Origin: Alcanivorax sp.
GTDB taxonomy: Bacteria; Pseudomonadota; Gammaproteobacteria; Pseudomonadales; Alcanivoracaceae
NCBI GenBank assembly: GCA_022565695.1
Contig: JAIUME010000004.1
Coordinates: 62,001-126,000, forward strand
DNA length: 64,000 nt
Reading direction: 5' to 3'
Shown here piece by piece: positions 52,485-61,977 of the stretch. The notes under the pieces are model-generated. The model was not told the DNA's origin and did no database searches. It was given only the letters and a program-made list of their open reading frames with translations. A program made the position numbers and the translations under genes. Within the stretch, counting starts at the first letter, position 1; each line of letters opens with the position of its first letter.

Positions 52485-53257
52485 TGGGTCTGCTCCTGCG
52501 GCGTCAGCGCCAGTGTCGTCGCGTCACCGTTGATGCTGACGGTCAGATGTGTGGCGTTGGTATGGGTGTCCGGCAGCGGCCAGTAAAAGGTCGAACCGGG
52601 CAGCACATAGCCCATCAGGCCCGCACGCCAGGGCTGTGATTCACCGCCCGGCGCGGTGAGTGCGGCATCGGTGAGACGGGCGTGGCTGTTGCCCTGATTG
52701 TCCAGGCGCAGGTGGGGTCTGCCTTCCCGTGTCGTGACACTGGCCTGCAAACGGGGCGCGGCATCTGCGGGGCCTTTGGTGAAAACCGGCACTGATACGC
52801 GCAGCAGCACGTTGACGGCAGAATCGCCCTGTTCCAGCAGATCATGGGGAATTTCGCTGATGATCAGGCGGTAGCTGCCTTCCTTGTCTGCGGTGGCGGC
52901 CGGGTCCGCGCGAACGATACGGGCGAGCTGCGAGGCGCCGGGTGCGATCAGTGCCAGAGGCGGCGTGACGATCAATGTTTCCTGGGGCAGCAGTGTTGTC
53001 TCGCCGTCTTCCTGGGACCAGGCGAACAGCTGCAATTGATAATAACCTTCGCTGGCGGCGGTATTGCGCAGGGTGATGGTGCGGTTGTTCTGTGTCGTTT
53101 CCAGCGCGACCAGCACCGGGCTGACCGACAGGCTGCCGGCCTGGGTGAGCGCGGAAAACAGGCCCAGTGACAGCGCCATGGTCCAGAGCAGCACCAGCTT
53201 CAGGGTATGCGCCAGGTTCTGGCTGATGCTGATTGATGTGAAATAGCGCATGAACAT
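52481..53257 (-). CDS. Periplasmic pilus chaperone (CsuC-like)
   Basis: 258-residue PapD-like chaperone. Signal peptide ALSLGLFSALTQAGS; G1 strand region with SLSVSPVLVALETTQNNRTITLRN, and SYRLIISEIPHDLLEQ matches the chaperone F1-G1 pattern; PVFTKGPADAAPRL is the typical end of domain 1. Start at 53257 has GGAG 8 bases before; a GTG at 53266 would give an overlap with the usher stop. It shuttles pilin subunits to the usher. Confidence 0.9.
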   Translation of the reverse strand: MFMRYFTSISISQNLAHTLKLVLLWTMALSLGLFSALTQAGSLSVSPVLVALETTQNNRTITLRNTAASEGYYQLQLFAWSQEDGETTLLPQETLIVTPPLALIAPGASQLARIVRADPAATADKEGSYRLIISEIPHDLLEQGDSAVNVLLRVSVPVFTKGPADAAPRLQASVTTREGRPHLRLDNQGNSHARLTDAALTAPGGESQPWRAGLMGYVLPGSTFYWPLPDTHTNATHLTVSINGDATTLALTPQEQTQ

Positions 53258-53262
53258 GGTGG

Positions 53263-55866
53263 TCACTCCGTCAGCTGCGTGTCAGTCGTGCCGGTGCTGT
53301 CAATCAGGTTGTCATCAATCAGGCTGTCATCAAACGTACAGGCCAGCGGGCCGATACGCGGCAAACCGTCGCTGTGTGCCGGTGCGGTGACGTGCGCCCG
53401 GCAGCCGTCACCACGTGTTGTGATGACCGTCAGCACATTCTGTTGCGTATTGTCCTGTGTGGCCAGTTCCTGCACGAACACCTCGCCGTCATGACCGACC
53501 ACGGTGCGCGAACCGTCTGGCAGACGCACCGCCGTGCCCAGTGGCAGCGGCGTGCCGTCGGCATCATGAAGAATGACGATGGCGCTATGTTGCCGGGTGA
53601 TCTCGAAGCGCACCACCAGACCGACCTGATCGGCGGGGGTCACTTCGGTCTGCGGCTGCTCGATGCGGGTGTTGACTGGCAGATCGTCGATATCGATGGC
53701 GAGCTTGTTGGGCACGAAGGACACCAGATTGGGCACCAGCAGTCTGCCGTGGCGGTTGGAATGGCCAATCAGCAGATTCGATTGCCGCACCGGCACACCG
53801 GCGAAGCCCGAGGTGTCGATGATGGCAAAGCTGTCCGTGACCCGGTTGGCGGCAAACAGGGAGCCGCCGCCATACACCAGCGAGCCGTCGGCACTGGCAA
53901 ACAGGTCGGTGCCGCGGCTGCCACGTGAGGCGCCGCCTTGGACCTGTGCATAGGGTGTACGCCAGGTGGCGTCAGCGCGGGTGACATTGCTGTCGTCGTA
54001 GCTGTAGCCCAGGTTCCAGCCGATATCCCAGAACTCCTGCACCGGGCGGCGCAGATTGAGCTGGGCACGGGTACCGCTGTCGCTGTGCGAGGCTGAAGCA
54101 CTGGCGCTCAGGTTGCGCTGGCCGGGGCGGTCCAGCGACATGTTGACCGAGGCGAAGAGGGTGCGGTCGTCGCTGTCGCGCAGGTTCTGGTTGACGCTCA
54201 GGCTCAGGGAGACGCGCTGCAGGAGATTGCGCGTATGGCCCAGCACCAGAAACTCGTTGTCCGGGGTGTCGAACTGGCGGGTGCGCAGGTAGCTGGCGTT
54301 GACACTGCCCTGGCGCCCGGCACGCAGGCTGGCGTTCAACTGTGTTGCGCTGCGCAGCAGGTCGCGATCACTGAAATAGTTGGCGCTGTCGCGGAAACCC
54401 CGTTCGCGCTGGGTGTGCTGGGCGCTCAGGGCATAGCGGCGCTGGCGGAATTCATGGCTGGCGGTAATCTGGCCGCCGTTCTGGCTGGCCGAGCTGTCGG
54501 CGTGCTGGCTCTCGCTGTAGCTCAGGGACATGCCGGACACCCCCAGCAGACCCAGCCGGGTCACAAGGCCCGCGCCAGCAACGCGCAGGTCATCCAGCAC
54601 GGTGGCACTGGATTCCACGGTCAGTGTATCGCTGAGGCCGTAACGCAGAACGCCGGTTGCCATCACCTTGTCGCCGTAATCGGCGGAGACGGTGCCGAAG
54701 CGCCGGCGTGGCAAGCCGGCGCTGGCGGAGTAATCCGTCAGCCCCTGCCGCAGCAGCTGGGGTGAGACATAGAAGGGCACTGTCTCGACGCTCTGGCGGC
54801 CGAGTGCATCCGTGGTGACCAGCTGCACTTCACCCAGGCCGGTGAGCAGTGGTGCGGTTTCCACATTGAAGGGGCCCGGCTGCAGCGCCTGCTCGCCGAC
54901 CTTCAGATTGTTGACGAAGATCTCCAGCGCAGTAGGCACACTGGCGGAGCCACTGAAGCTCGGCAGCGGGAAGGTGATCAGGTCCGGGCGTGTGGCGAAG
55001 TTCCGGGCGATCTGTACGCCGCCGAGGCGGGTCGCACTGCTCCAGCCCAGAGAACCGGAGATGGTATCGCCGACGGTATAGGTGAGCATGCTGGCCGGGT
55101 CGGAGTAGCGCCAGTAGGTATCCAGACGCACGTACTTGCCATGGTCACCCTTGTTGCCATTGATGTCGCCATTGATGCCGGCATCACGCCAGCGGGTGAC
55201 ACCGCTGCTGCTGAGCGTGCCAGCTTCACTGAACAGACGCAGCTCGTGGCTGGCGGCCAGGGACTGGGTGTCGTTGCCGAGATCGTTGTCGATATGGGTG
55301 GCGAAGATGTCGTAGTTCATCAGCGCGCCACTGCCACGGGATACATCGCGATAGCCCGAGAGGTTGCCACTGCGAATGAACTGGGCGGGTAGCCATTCCG
55401 CGGGCAAATCCAGGTACAACCGCTGCTCGCCCGGCGCATAGCGACCGCTGATCTGCATGGCCTCCAGGGACGTCCAGCTGTCATGGCCGTCGGTGAACTG
55501 CCCGGGCAGGTTGACCGAGAGCGCCGTCAGCGACGAGGGCCGCAGGCGAATGTCTGCGCCGGCAAGCATGATATGGAGTGTCTGCCCGGTGTTGACGCCA
55601 TTGATGACGACTTCCGGCCAGGCGGGATACTGGTGTGTTGCACCGCCGCGTGCAGCGGATTTGAGTGCATCGATATCATTCTGTGACAGCTGCATCACAG
55701 ACAGGCTGCCGAGTGCCAGGGCGGCCAGTTGTTGGGGAGCTTGTTGTTGGAGAGCCTGTTGTTGGGAGGCCTCTGCGGACTCGCCCGCAGAGGCCGAAGC
55801 CTGAATGCACCCCATGCACAACAGCCACCCGGCAATGATGCCGTATCGGAAGGGCGTTTTGTTCAT
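53263..55866 (-). CDS. Outer-membrane pilus usher (CsuD-like, PapC family)
   Basis: 867-residue usher. Signal peptide followed by an N-terminal domain, then a 24-strand barrel (repeating alternating strands such as SASAGLPRRRFGTVSADYGDKVMATGVLRYGLS), plug-region like sequences, and C-terminal domains near GAVRLPDGSRTVVGHDGEVFVQ. Start at 55866 preferred because GGAG is 9 bases before; the ATG at 55875 would follow it directly. Its N-terminus holds three 15-bp Gln-rich tandem repeats. Overlap with the chaperone: the usher stop lies just 5 bases from that start. Confidence 0.93.
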   Translation of the reverse strand: MNKTPFRYGIIAGWLLCMGCIQASASAGESAEASQQQALQQQAPQQLAALALGSLSVMQLSQNDIDALKSAARGGATHQYPAWPEVVINGVNTGQTLHIMLAGADIRLRPSSLTALSVNLPGQFTDGHDSWTSLEAMQISGRYAPGEQRLYLDLPAEWLPAQFIRSGNLSGYRDVSRGSGALMNYDIFATHIDNDLGNDTQSLAASHELRLFSEAGTLSSSGVTRWRDAGINGDINGNKGDHGKYVRLDTYWRYSDPASMLTYTVGDTISGSLGWSSATRLGGVQIARNFATRPDLITFPLPSFSGSASVPTALEIFVNNLKVGEQALQPGPFNVETAPLLTGLGEVQLVTTDALGRQSVETVPFYVSPQLLRQGLTDYSASAGLPRRRFGTVSADYGDKVMATGVLRYGLSDTLTVESSATVLDDLRVAGAGLVTRLGLLGVSGMSLSYSESQHADSSASQNGGQITASHEFRQRRYALSAQHTQRERGFRDSANYFSDRDLLRSATQLNASLRAGRQGSVNASYLRTRQFDTPDNEFLVLGHTRNLLQRVSLSLSVNQNLRDSDDRTLFASVNMSLDRPGQRNLSASASASHSDSGTRAQLNLRRPVQEFWDIGWNLGYSYDDSNVTRADATWRTPYAQVQGGASRGSRGTDLFASADGSLVYGGGSLFAANRVTDSFAIIDTSGFAGVPVRQSNLLIGHSNRHGRLLVPNLVSFVPNKLAIDIDDLPVNTRIEQPQTEVTPADQVGLVVRFEITRQHSAIVILHDADGTPLPLGTAVRLPDGSRTVVGHDGEVFVQELATQDNTQQNVLTVITTRGDGCRAHVTAPAHSDGLPRIGPLACTFDDSLIDDNLIDSTGTTDTQLTE
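53300..53329. repeat. 15-bp tandem duplication at the usher 3' end
   Basis: TCAATCAGGTTGTCA (53300-53314) and TCAATCAGGCTGTCA (53315-53329), in the last codons of the usher gene (coding LIDDNLIDS). Confidence 0.9.
55729..55773. repeat. 15-bp tandem triplication in the usher signal/N-terminus
   Basis: TTGTTGGGGAGCTTG, TTGTTGGAGAGCCTG and TTGTTGGGAGGCCTC at 55729-55743, 55744-55758, 55759-55773. It codes a Gln-rich stretch (QQALQQQAPQQ on the minus strand). Confidence 0.88.
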
Positions 55867-55986
55867 GGCACGCATCTCCAGACAGGATCAGTGACGCTCC
55901 TGTCTGCGCCGGCGTGTTACGCCGTGCAGACAGGGAGTGTCACAGGTGGCAGTTGATGTAGCAGGGTTGCTGTAACAGGGCAGAGC

Positions 55987-56532
55987 TCAGAACTCGACAG
56001 TGGCCGTGATGGTGTCGGTAAAGGTTGTTGTGCCAGCGCTCAGGTCTACGGCATTCAGACTCTGGGGCGGTACACGACCGAATACGGAGAAGACCTGGCG
56101 AGCGCCGGTGCCGACGGCATTGACCTCTTCGCCGCTGTTCAATGCGCCCCAACGGCTATTGCGGGCGCCGTCCTGGAACAGCTCGTAGCTGACGAAATTG
56201 CCGTCGTTTTCCATGGCGCGGCCAGCTACCGGGCCATCGTCGACGTTGCTGCCTTCGTCAAGACCAATGCTGTAGCTGGTGCCATTGGAGCAGCGCACTG
56301 CGATGCCATCGCTGCCGTTGTCGGCATCAATGTTGGCATCGAGCAGGCCCGGGTGGGTGCCGAAGTTCAGGTCGCTGGCGCCGAGGCTGCCGCCGGCGAC
56401 GGTACCGCTGATTTCACAGGCGGATTCCAGGGTAATGCGTACTTCGAAGGTGTCGGAAACGGTGGCAGCCAGGGCAGCATTGCCGATCAGGCAGGCGCTT
56501 GCCATTGCAGTCATCTGAAGAAGCTTTTTCAT
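55987..56532 (-). CDS. Spore-coat-U major pilin (CsuA/B-like)
   Basis: 181-residue pilin. Signal peptide MASACLIGNAALAA; mature domain (DTFEVRITLESACEISGTVAG...LNFGTHPG..., SYELFQDGARNSRWGALNSGEEVNAVGTGARQVFSVFGRVPPQSL, TDTITATVEF) fits a single SCPU Ig pilin domain. GGGAG 8 bases before the ATG at 56532. Its C-terminal strand TITATVEF would complement the next subunit. First gene of the pilus cluster. Confidence 0.9.
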   Translation of the reverse strand: MKKLLQMTAMASACLIGNAALAATVSDTFEVRITLESACEISGTVAGGSLGASDLNFGTHPGLLDANIDADNGSDGIAVRCSNGTSYSIGLDEGSNVDDGPVAGRAMENDGNFVSYELFQDGARNSRWGALNSGEEVNAVGTGARQVFSVFGRVPPQSLNAVDLSAGTTTFTDTITATVEF

Positions 56533-56924
56533 GGTCGATCTCCCGTTGGCATAAAGTTGTTGATCAGGGTGCTTGAGCGCGGCGGGCAAATTTGCGCTGC
56601 GGCGCTGTATGGGCAACAGCGCCATAAGACGCCCGGGAAGAAGCGCCAGCAATAGCGGCGATATGAACGAAAATGTGCTATTTCAGAGGATGTGCGGCGT
56701 CCGGGCGAAATGTGTGAGATGCCATTCAGGACGTGTTCATGTCCTGTTCATCTGGCGGTGTTTTTTTGGGGGGTAAGCAAGAGGCTTTGCAGACAGTCTT
56801 TGCAGACACGCTTTTCGTCAGCGGAGGGGGAGCCCGCCTGATAAGCGTATCGAGGCCACAGCAGGGCTGCTGTGGCGTCAGTTCAGAAGTGCCAGGCTAC
56901 GCAGCCGCGAACGGCTGCTGCCGG
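56533..56924. other. Intergenic region upstream of the pilus cluster
   Basis: 392 bases with no open reading frame I trust. It contains a 13-bp tandem duplication at 56785-56810 and a T7-G6 homopolymer pair near 56762-56773. It must hold the pilus promoter, but I cannot support specific -10/-35 boxes. Confidence 0.6.
56785..56810. repeat. 13-bp tandem duplication
   Basis: CTTTGCAGACAGT (56785-56797) and CTTTGCAGACACG (56798-56810), in the pilus upstream region. Confidence 0.85.
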
Positions 56925-57125
56925 TCAGTGCCAGGTGCCGTTGGCGTTGTCACAGCGCTCGAGGAATTCCTCGGCACTGAGCTCCACCACAGCGTCTTCG
57001 TCCAGCTGGCTCAGCACTTGTTCCTTCAGGTGGCCGACCACGCCGGACATCACCGTCAGGGTTTCTTCCACTTGTTCCAGGGTAGTGAGCAGGTCTTCCG
57101 CATCCAGTTCCAGGTGATCGCTCAT
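56925..57125 (-). CDS. Small acidic helical protein
   Basis: 66-residue highly acidic helical protein (many Glu/Asp; LEQVEETLTVMSGVVGHLKEQVLSQLDEDAVVEL). No signal peptide. AGGAG 7 bases before the ATG and codon use like the neighbours support coding. Family not recognised; it follows nrdB after a terminator, so it is probably transcribed separately. Confidence 0.6.
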   Translation of the reverse strand: MSDHLELDAEDLLTTLEQVEETLTVMSGVVGHLKEQVLSQLDEDAVVELSAEEFLERCDNANGTWH

Positions 57126-57205
57126 CAGAGGCTCCTGTCGGGCTATTCAGCCCTGTCAGTGGCTTTTAAGGGCGGTGCTTGTTGCTGACTACACAACCAT
57201 ACTAC

Positions 57206-57233
57206 AAAAAGAGGCGCCGTTTGGCGCCTCTTT
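57206..57233 (-). terminator. Rho-independent terminator of nrdAB
   Basis: On the minus strand AAAAGAGGCGCC (stem, 57222-57233) pairs through loop AAAC with GGCGCCTCTTTT (57206-57217), then TGTAG. The stem is 12 bp; U-run follows. It lies after the nrdB stop and before the small acidic gene. Confidence 0.92.
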
Positions 57234-57243
57234 TCTTGCTCGT

Positions 57244-58569
57244 TTACCAGCTCAGTGAACCGCCTGTCTGATATTCGATCACCCGGGTTTCGAAGAAGTT
57301 CTTCTCTTTCCGCAGGTCCATGATCTCGCTCATCCAGGGGAAGGGGTTGTTGACCCCCTTGAACTGCTCCGGCAGACCCAGCTGGGCCAGACGGCGATTG
57401 GCGATAAACTGGAGGTACTCTTCCATCATTTTCGCGTTCATGCCCAGTACGCCACGGGGCATGGTGTCGCGGGCATACTGGATTTCCAGCTCGGTGCCTT
57501 CCAGGATCATCTGCGTGGCCTTGTCACGCATCTGGGCGTCCCACAGGTGCGGGTTCTCGATCTTGATCTGGTTGATCACGTCGACGCCGAAATTCACGTG
57601 CATGGATTCATCACGCAGGATGTACTGGAACTGCTCGGCAACGCCGGTCATCTTGTTGCGGCGGCCCATGGACAGGATCTGGGTGAAGCCGCAGTAGAAG
57701 AAGATGCCTTCCAGGACACAGTAGAACGCAATCAGGTTCTCCAGCAGGGCCTTGTCGGTCTCGACCGTACCGGTGTTGAACGCCGGATTGGACATTTCCC
57801 GGGTGTACTGGATGCCCCACTGTGCCTTCTTGGCCACAGACGGCAGCTCGCGGTACATATTGAAGATTTCACCTTCGTCCATGCCCAGTGACTCGATGCA
57901 GTACTGATAGGCGTGGGTGTGAATGGCCTCTTCAAACGACTGGCGCAGGATGTACTGGCGGCACTCCGGGTTGGTGATCAGGCGATAGACAGCCAGTACC
58001 AGGTTGTTGGCAACCAGTGAATCTGCCGTGGAGAAAAAGCCCAGGGAGCGCTTGATGATACGGCGCTCGTCTTCGGTCAGGCCTTCCGGGTTCTTCCAGG
58101 TTGCCACATCAGCAGACATGTTCACTTCCTGGGGCATCCAGTGGTTGGAGCAGCCATCCAGGTATTTTTGCCAGGCCCAGTCGTACTTGAAAGGCACCAG
58201 CTGGTTCAGGTCCGCACGGCAGTTGATCATGCGCTTGTCGTCAACCTGTACCCGGCCAGCCGCACCTTCCAGCTCGGCGACGCCTTCTTCCACGTCCATA
58301 TGATCAACACTGGCGCGTGCGCGGGCGATGGCATCCGTCGCCGGTGTACTGGCTACTGCGCCGGCTTCGGTGGCAGGGGATGCACTGGCGCCGGCGGGGT
58401 GGTTTCCGGCTCCGCGTTGAGCATCATGTTCTGCTCGCGCTGCCGGTGCTGTTGCAGATGGCGCGATCGCCGCTGCTGCAGGCGCTGCAGGTTCCGGCGC
58501 CTCTGTGGGCGCAGGTTGTTGGCGGGCGACCGGGTTTTCTTCTGCATGAAACTCGTCCCAGTTCAACAT
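57244..58569 (-). CDS. nrdB: Ribonucleoside-diphosphate reductase beta subunit
   Basis: 441-residue class Ia R2. Metal and radical motifs: [15 protein letters not shown] (Asp ligand), [20 protein letters not shown] (Glu and His ligands, then the Tyr-radical region), and the second ligand set EGIFFYCGF...[15 protein letters not shown]-terminus [18 protein letters not shown] includes residues for R1 binding. The first ~100 residues are an Ala/Pro-rich low-complexity extension absent from E. coli NrdB (376 aa). It follows nrdA on the minus strand with a 59-base gap. Partner of NrdA in deoxynucleotide synthesis. Confidence 0.95.
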   Translation of the reverse strand: MLNWDEFHAEENPVARQQPAPTEAPEPAAPAAAAIAPSATAPAARAEHDAQRGAGNHPAGASASPATEAGAVASTPATDAIARARASVDHMDVEEGVAELEGAAGRVQVDDKRMINCRADLNQLVPFKYDWAWQKYLDGCSNHWMPQEVNMSADVATWKNPEGLTEDERRIIKRSLGFFSTADSLVANNLVLAVYRLITNPECRQYILRQSFEEAIHTHAYQYCIESLGMDEGEIFNMYRELPSVAKKAQWGIQYTREMSNPAFNTGTVETDKALLENLIAFYCVLEGIFFYCGFTQILSMGRRNKMTGVAEQFQYILRDESMHVNFGVDVINQIKIENPHLWDAQMRDKATQMILEGTELEIQYARDTMPRGVLGMNAKMMEEYLQFIANRRLAQLGLPEQFKGVNNPFPWMSEIMDLRKEKNFFETRVIEYQTGGSLSW

Positions 58570-58628
58570 TCAATCTCTCCTAAGTTCGCATTCTTTCAAA
58601 CGGTGCACAATGCATTATTCACTGGCGC

Positions 58629-61523
58629 TTACTGGCACGCTTCGCAATCCGGATCATCCAGGGAGCAGGCCTGGGGCACGTCCGCAGCCTGCTCGAAGCT
58701 GGCGGTGTCCGCCGGGGCTGCCGACGAGACGCTGTTAAGGCGGCCGTCACTGATGGTCGATTTCTCGGATGTCGTGGCACCGATGGCGCGCAGGTAATAG
58801 GTGGTTTTCAGGCCACTGAGCCATGCCATCTTGTAGGTCACATCCAGTTTCTTGCCGTTGGCCTGGGCGATATACAGGTTCAGCGACTGCGCCTGGTCAA
58901 TCCACTTCTGACGGCGGCTGGCGGATTCCACCAGCCAGCGCGGCTCGACTTCGAACGCGGTGCGGTAGATTTCCTTCAGGTCTGCCGGTACGCGATCAAT
59001 CGGCAGCACGGACCCGTCGTAGTACTTCAGGTCGTTGACCATGACGTTGTCCCACAGGCCGCGCGCCTTGAGATCGTTGACCAGGAACGGGTTCACCACG
59101 GTGAATTCGCCGGACAGGTTCGATTTCACATACAGGTTCTGATAGGTGGGTTCGATGGACTGTGAAACCCCGGTAATGTTGGCGATGGTTGCCGTGGGGG
59201 CAATCGCCATGACATTGGAGTTGCGCATACCCATGGTGCGCACCTGATCACGCAGGCTGTTCCAGTCCAGCGTCTGGCTGCGATCGACCATCAGATATTT
59301 CTCGTTACCGCGTTCGCGGGCCAGAATCTCGATGGAATCGATCGGCAGAACGCCCTGGCTCCAGAGCGAGCCTTCGAAGGTGGCATAGCTGCCACGCTCT
59401 TTGGCCAGCTCACTGGAGGCCTTGATGGCAAAGTAGCTCACCGCTTCCATGGAGGTGTCGGCGAAGGCCACGGCTTCCGGTGAGGCGTAGGCGATCTTCT
59501 GCATGTACAGCGCGTCCTGGAAGCCCATGATGCCGAGGCCTACCGGGCGGTGTTTCAGGTTCGAGTTACGCGCCTGGGGCACGCTGTAGTAATTGATATC
59601 AATCACGTTATCCAGCATGCGCACGGCGGTGCGTACCGTCTGCTCCAGCTTGGTCAGATCCAGGCCACCTTCGTTGAGGTGGTGAGTCATGTTGATGGAG
59701 CCGAGGTTGCACACGGCAATCTCGTCCTTGTTGGTGTTCAGGGTGATCTCGGTGCACAGGTTGGAGGAATGCACCACACCAACGTGCTGCTGCGGGCTGC
59801 GCAGGTTGCACGGATCCTTGAAGGTGAACCACGGGTGCCCTGTTTCGAACAGCATGGACAGCATCTTGCGCCACAGGTTGATGGCCGGAATGCGCTTGAA
59901 CAATTTCATGCGGCCGTCGCGGGTCATGGCTTCGTACTCGAGGTATTGTTTCTCGAAGGCCTGGCCATAGAGGTCATGCAGATCGGGCACGTCGTTGGGC
60001 GAGAACAGGGTCCATTCCTGCTCTTCGATGACGCGCTTCATGAACAGATCCGGAATCCAGTTGGCGGTGTTCATGTCATGGGTACGGCGACGGTCATCAC
60101 CGGTGTTCTTGCGCAGCTCGACGAATTCCTCGATGTCCAGGTGCCAGGTTTCCAGGTAGGCACAGACCGCGCCCTTGCGCTTGCCGCCCTGGTTCACTGC
60201 CACAGCGGTGTCGTTGACCACTTTCAGGAAGGGCACAACACCCTGGCTCTTGCCGTTGGTGCCCTTGATGTAGGCGCCGAGTGCGCGCACCGGGGTCCAG
60301 TCGTTGCCCAGACCGCCAGCAAACTTGGACAGCATGGCGTTGTCCTGGATGGCACCGTAAATGCCATGCAGGTCGTCCGGCACGGTAGTCAGGTAGCAGC
60401 TGGAAAGCTGCGGGCGCAGGGTGCCGGCATTGAACAGCGTCGGTGTGGAGCTCATGTAATCGAAGCTGGACAGCAGGTTGTAGAACTCGATGGCCCGGGC
60501 TTCACGGTCATCCTCGCGCACAGCCAGACCCATGGCGACACGCATGAAGAAGCACTGTGGCAGCTCGAAGCGGGTGTCCCGGCTGTGAATGAAGTAGCGG
60601 TCATACAGGGTCTGCAGGCCGAGATAGGTGAACTGCATGTCGCGCTCACCTTTCAGTGCCGCGCCGATGCGGTCCAGATCAAAACGGGCCAGCTCCGGGT
60701 CGATCAGTTCCAGCTCGATGCCACGGTGTACATAAGCCTTGAAGGCATCGCTGTAGAGCGCTTCCATCTCGCGCTGGTCGGCCAGCTTTGCGACACCCAG
60801 GAACTGCAGGGCTTCGGCGCGCAGGCTGTCCATCAGCAGGCGAGCGGTCACCTGGGAGTAGTTCGGCTCCTGTTCGATCAGGGTGCGCGCGGTCATGACC
60901 ATGGAGGTGTTGACGTCGTGGATCGACACGCCGTCGTACAGGTTCTTCACGGTTTCGTTGATGATCTTGCTGGCGTCCACATCTTCCAGGCCGGCGCAGG
61001 CTTCCACGATCAGGCCTTCCAGGCGTGCCATATCCAGCGGTGCCTCGGTGCCATCATCCTGCTTGACGGTAATGCTCGGATGGCTGCTTTCGCTGGCGGC
61101 GGTCTGGATGTTCGCTTTCTCGGCGCGCTTGCGGCTCTGCTCTTCGCGGTAGAGCACGTAGGCGCGGGCGATTTTCTGCTCGCCATTGCGCATCAGGGCC
61201 AGCTCGACCTGGTCCTGAATTTCCTCAATGTGAATGGTGCCGCCGGACGCCAGGCGGCGACGGAAGGTGGCGCTGACCTGCTGGGTCAGGCGGGCCACGG
61301 TTTCATGGATACGCGAGGAGGCCGCAGCAGTGCCGCCCTCGACAGCCAGAAACGCCTTGGTAATGGCGACCGTGATCTTGTCGTCGGTGTAGGGCACGAC
61401 CTTGCCGTTGCGCTTGATGACGCGCAGCTGGCCGGGTGCGGTGGTGCTCAGGGCATCGTCACCGGCGTTGTCGCGGGGTGTCTGGCCGGTGGCGGCTGAT
61501 TGGTGTTGGGTATCCGTCTGCAT
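58629..61523 (-). CDS. nrdA: Ribonucleoside-diphosphate reductase alpha subunit
   Basis: 964-residue class Ia R1, the same size as Pseudomonas-type NrdA. It starts with a spacer, then an ATP-cone (VIKRNGKVVPYTDDKITVAITKAF...), a second partial cone region (RLEGLIVEACAGLEDVDASKI), and the catalytic barrel with HSSNLCTEITLNT, PTATIANITGVSQSIEPT, and LDDPDCEACQ as the C-terminal redox Cys. Start at 61523 has GGAGAG 9 bases before. A long leader (about 480 bases from the predicted promoter) precedes it. Controlled by NrdR and possibly DnaA as detailed below. Confidence 0.96.
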   Translation of the reverse strand: MQTDTQHQSAATGQTPRDNAGDDALSTTAPGQLRVIKRNGKVVPYTDDKITVAITKAFLAVEGGTAAASSRIHETVARLTQQVSATFRRRLASGGTIHIEEIQDQVELALMRNGEQKIARAYVLYREEQSRKRAEKANIQTAASESSHPSITVKQDDGTEAPLDMARLEGLIVEACAGLEDVDASKIINETVKNLYDGVSIHDVNTSMVMTARTLIEQEPNYSQVTARLLMDSLRAEALQFLGVAKLADQREMEALYSDAFKAYVHRGIELELIDPELARFDLDRIGAALKGERDMQFTYLGLQTLYDRYFIHSRDTRFELPQCFFMRVAMGLAVREDDREARAIEFYNLLSSFDYMSSTPTLFNAGTLRPQLSSCYLTTVPDDLHGIYGAIQDNAMLSKFAGGLGNDWTPVRALGAYIKGTNGKSQGVVPFLKVVNDTAVAVNQGGKRKGAVCAYLETWHLDIEEFVELRKNTGDDRRRTHDMNTANWIPDLFMKRVIEEQEWTLFSPNDVPDLHDLYGQAFEKQYLEYEAMTRDGRMKLFKRIPAINLWRKMLSMLFETGHPWFTFKDPCNLRSPQQHVGVVHSSNLCTEITLNTNKDEIAVCNLGSINMTHHLNEGGLDLTKLEQTVRTAVRMLDNVIDINYYSVPQARNSNLKHRPVGLGIMGFQDALYMQKIAYASPEAVAFADTSMEAVSYFAIKASSELAKERGSYATFEGSLWSQGVLPIDSIEILARERGNEKYLMVDRSQTLDWNSLRDQVRTMGMRNSNVMAIAPTATIANITGVSQSIEPTYQNLYVKSNLSGEFTVVNPFLVNDLKARGLWDNVMVNDLKYYDGSVLPIDRVPADLKEIYRTAFEVEPRWLVESASRRQKWIDQAQSLNLYIAQANGKKLDVTYKMAWLSGLKTTYYLRAIGATTSEKSTISDGRLNSVSSAAPADTASFEQAADVPQACSLDDPDCEACQ

Positions 61524-61665
61524 GATGACCTGCTCTCCGTTATCTCTGTTGTCCGTTATGTCTGTTGTTGTCCCGGCCCGCCTTCCGGGTGGGGCGGTTG
61601 ACGGGCCGGGTATTGCTGTTCTTGCGTGCTGTCTTTGCGTTCTGTCTGGCTCGAAACCAATGCAA

Positions 61666-61707
61666 TGACCCCGACGCGCGACATATACAGGTCGCGTGCC
61701 GGGGTCA
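61666..61707 (-). other. Long hairpin in the nrdA leader
   Basis: TGACCCCGACGCGCGAC (61666-61682), loop of 8 bases, GTCGCGTGCCGGGGTCA (61691-61707). 17-position stem with one A-C mismatch and one G-U. It lies about 143 bases before the nrdA start in the transcribed leader. No U-run follows, so it is not an obvious terminator; possible attenuator or stability element. Confidence 0.6.
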
Positions 61708-61751
61708 GGGGCGTCCTTTGGGGCGTCCGGGGCCGTCCAGCATCCTTGCCA

Positions 61752-61767
61752 ACACAAGATGTAGTGT
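61752..61767. promoter_or_regulatory. NrdR-like box within the nrdA leader
   Basis: ACACAAGATGTAGTGT matches the NrdR consensus acaCwATATATwGtgt at 14 of 16 positions. It is a single box downstream of the predicted promoter, so its effect is unclear. Confidence 0.5.
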
Positions 61768-61977
61768 CATGTGCGATCCTGTCATGTCTGGCCCGGCGCG
61801 CTTCAAGACGCGCTTCTTTGCCTCGTTCGGCCTGGCTCGGGCGCCTTCTGGCAATGTCTGCCGGGGCAGGCCGACGCTGCTGTCCGGGCTGGCGTGTGCA
61901 CGGTTTCCGGCGCACTGCCCTGGTACTTGTTCGACCTGCTGCCGGTACGGCGATGTCAGGGTGAGAATCTGTGCAAA

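Noticed and set aside
59550-61499. 649-aa plus-strand reading frame opposite nrdA
   Set aside because: Antisense to the highly conserved ribonucleotide reductase; an open frame of this size arises from high-GC codon bias.
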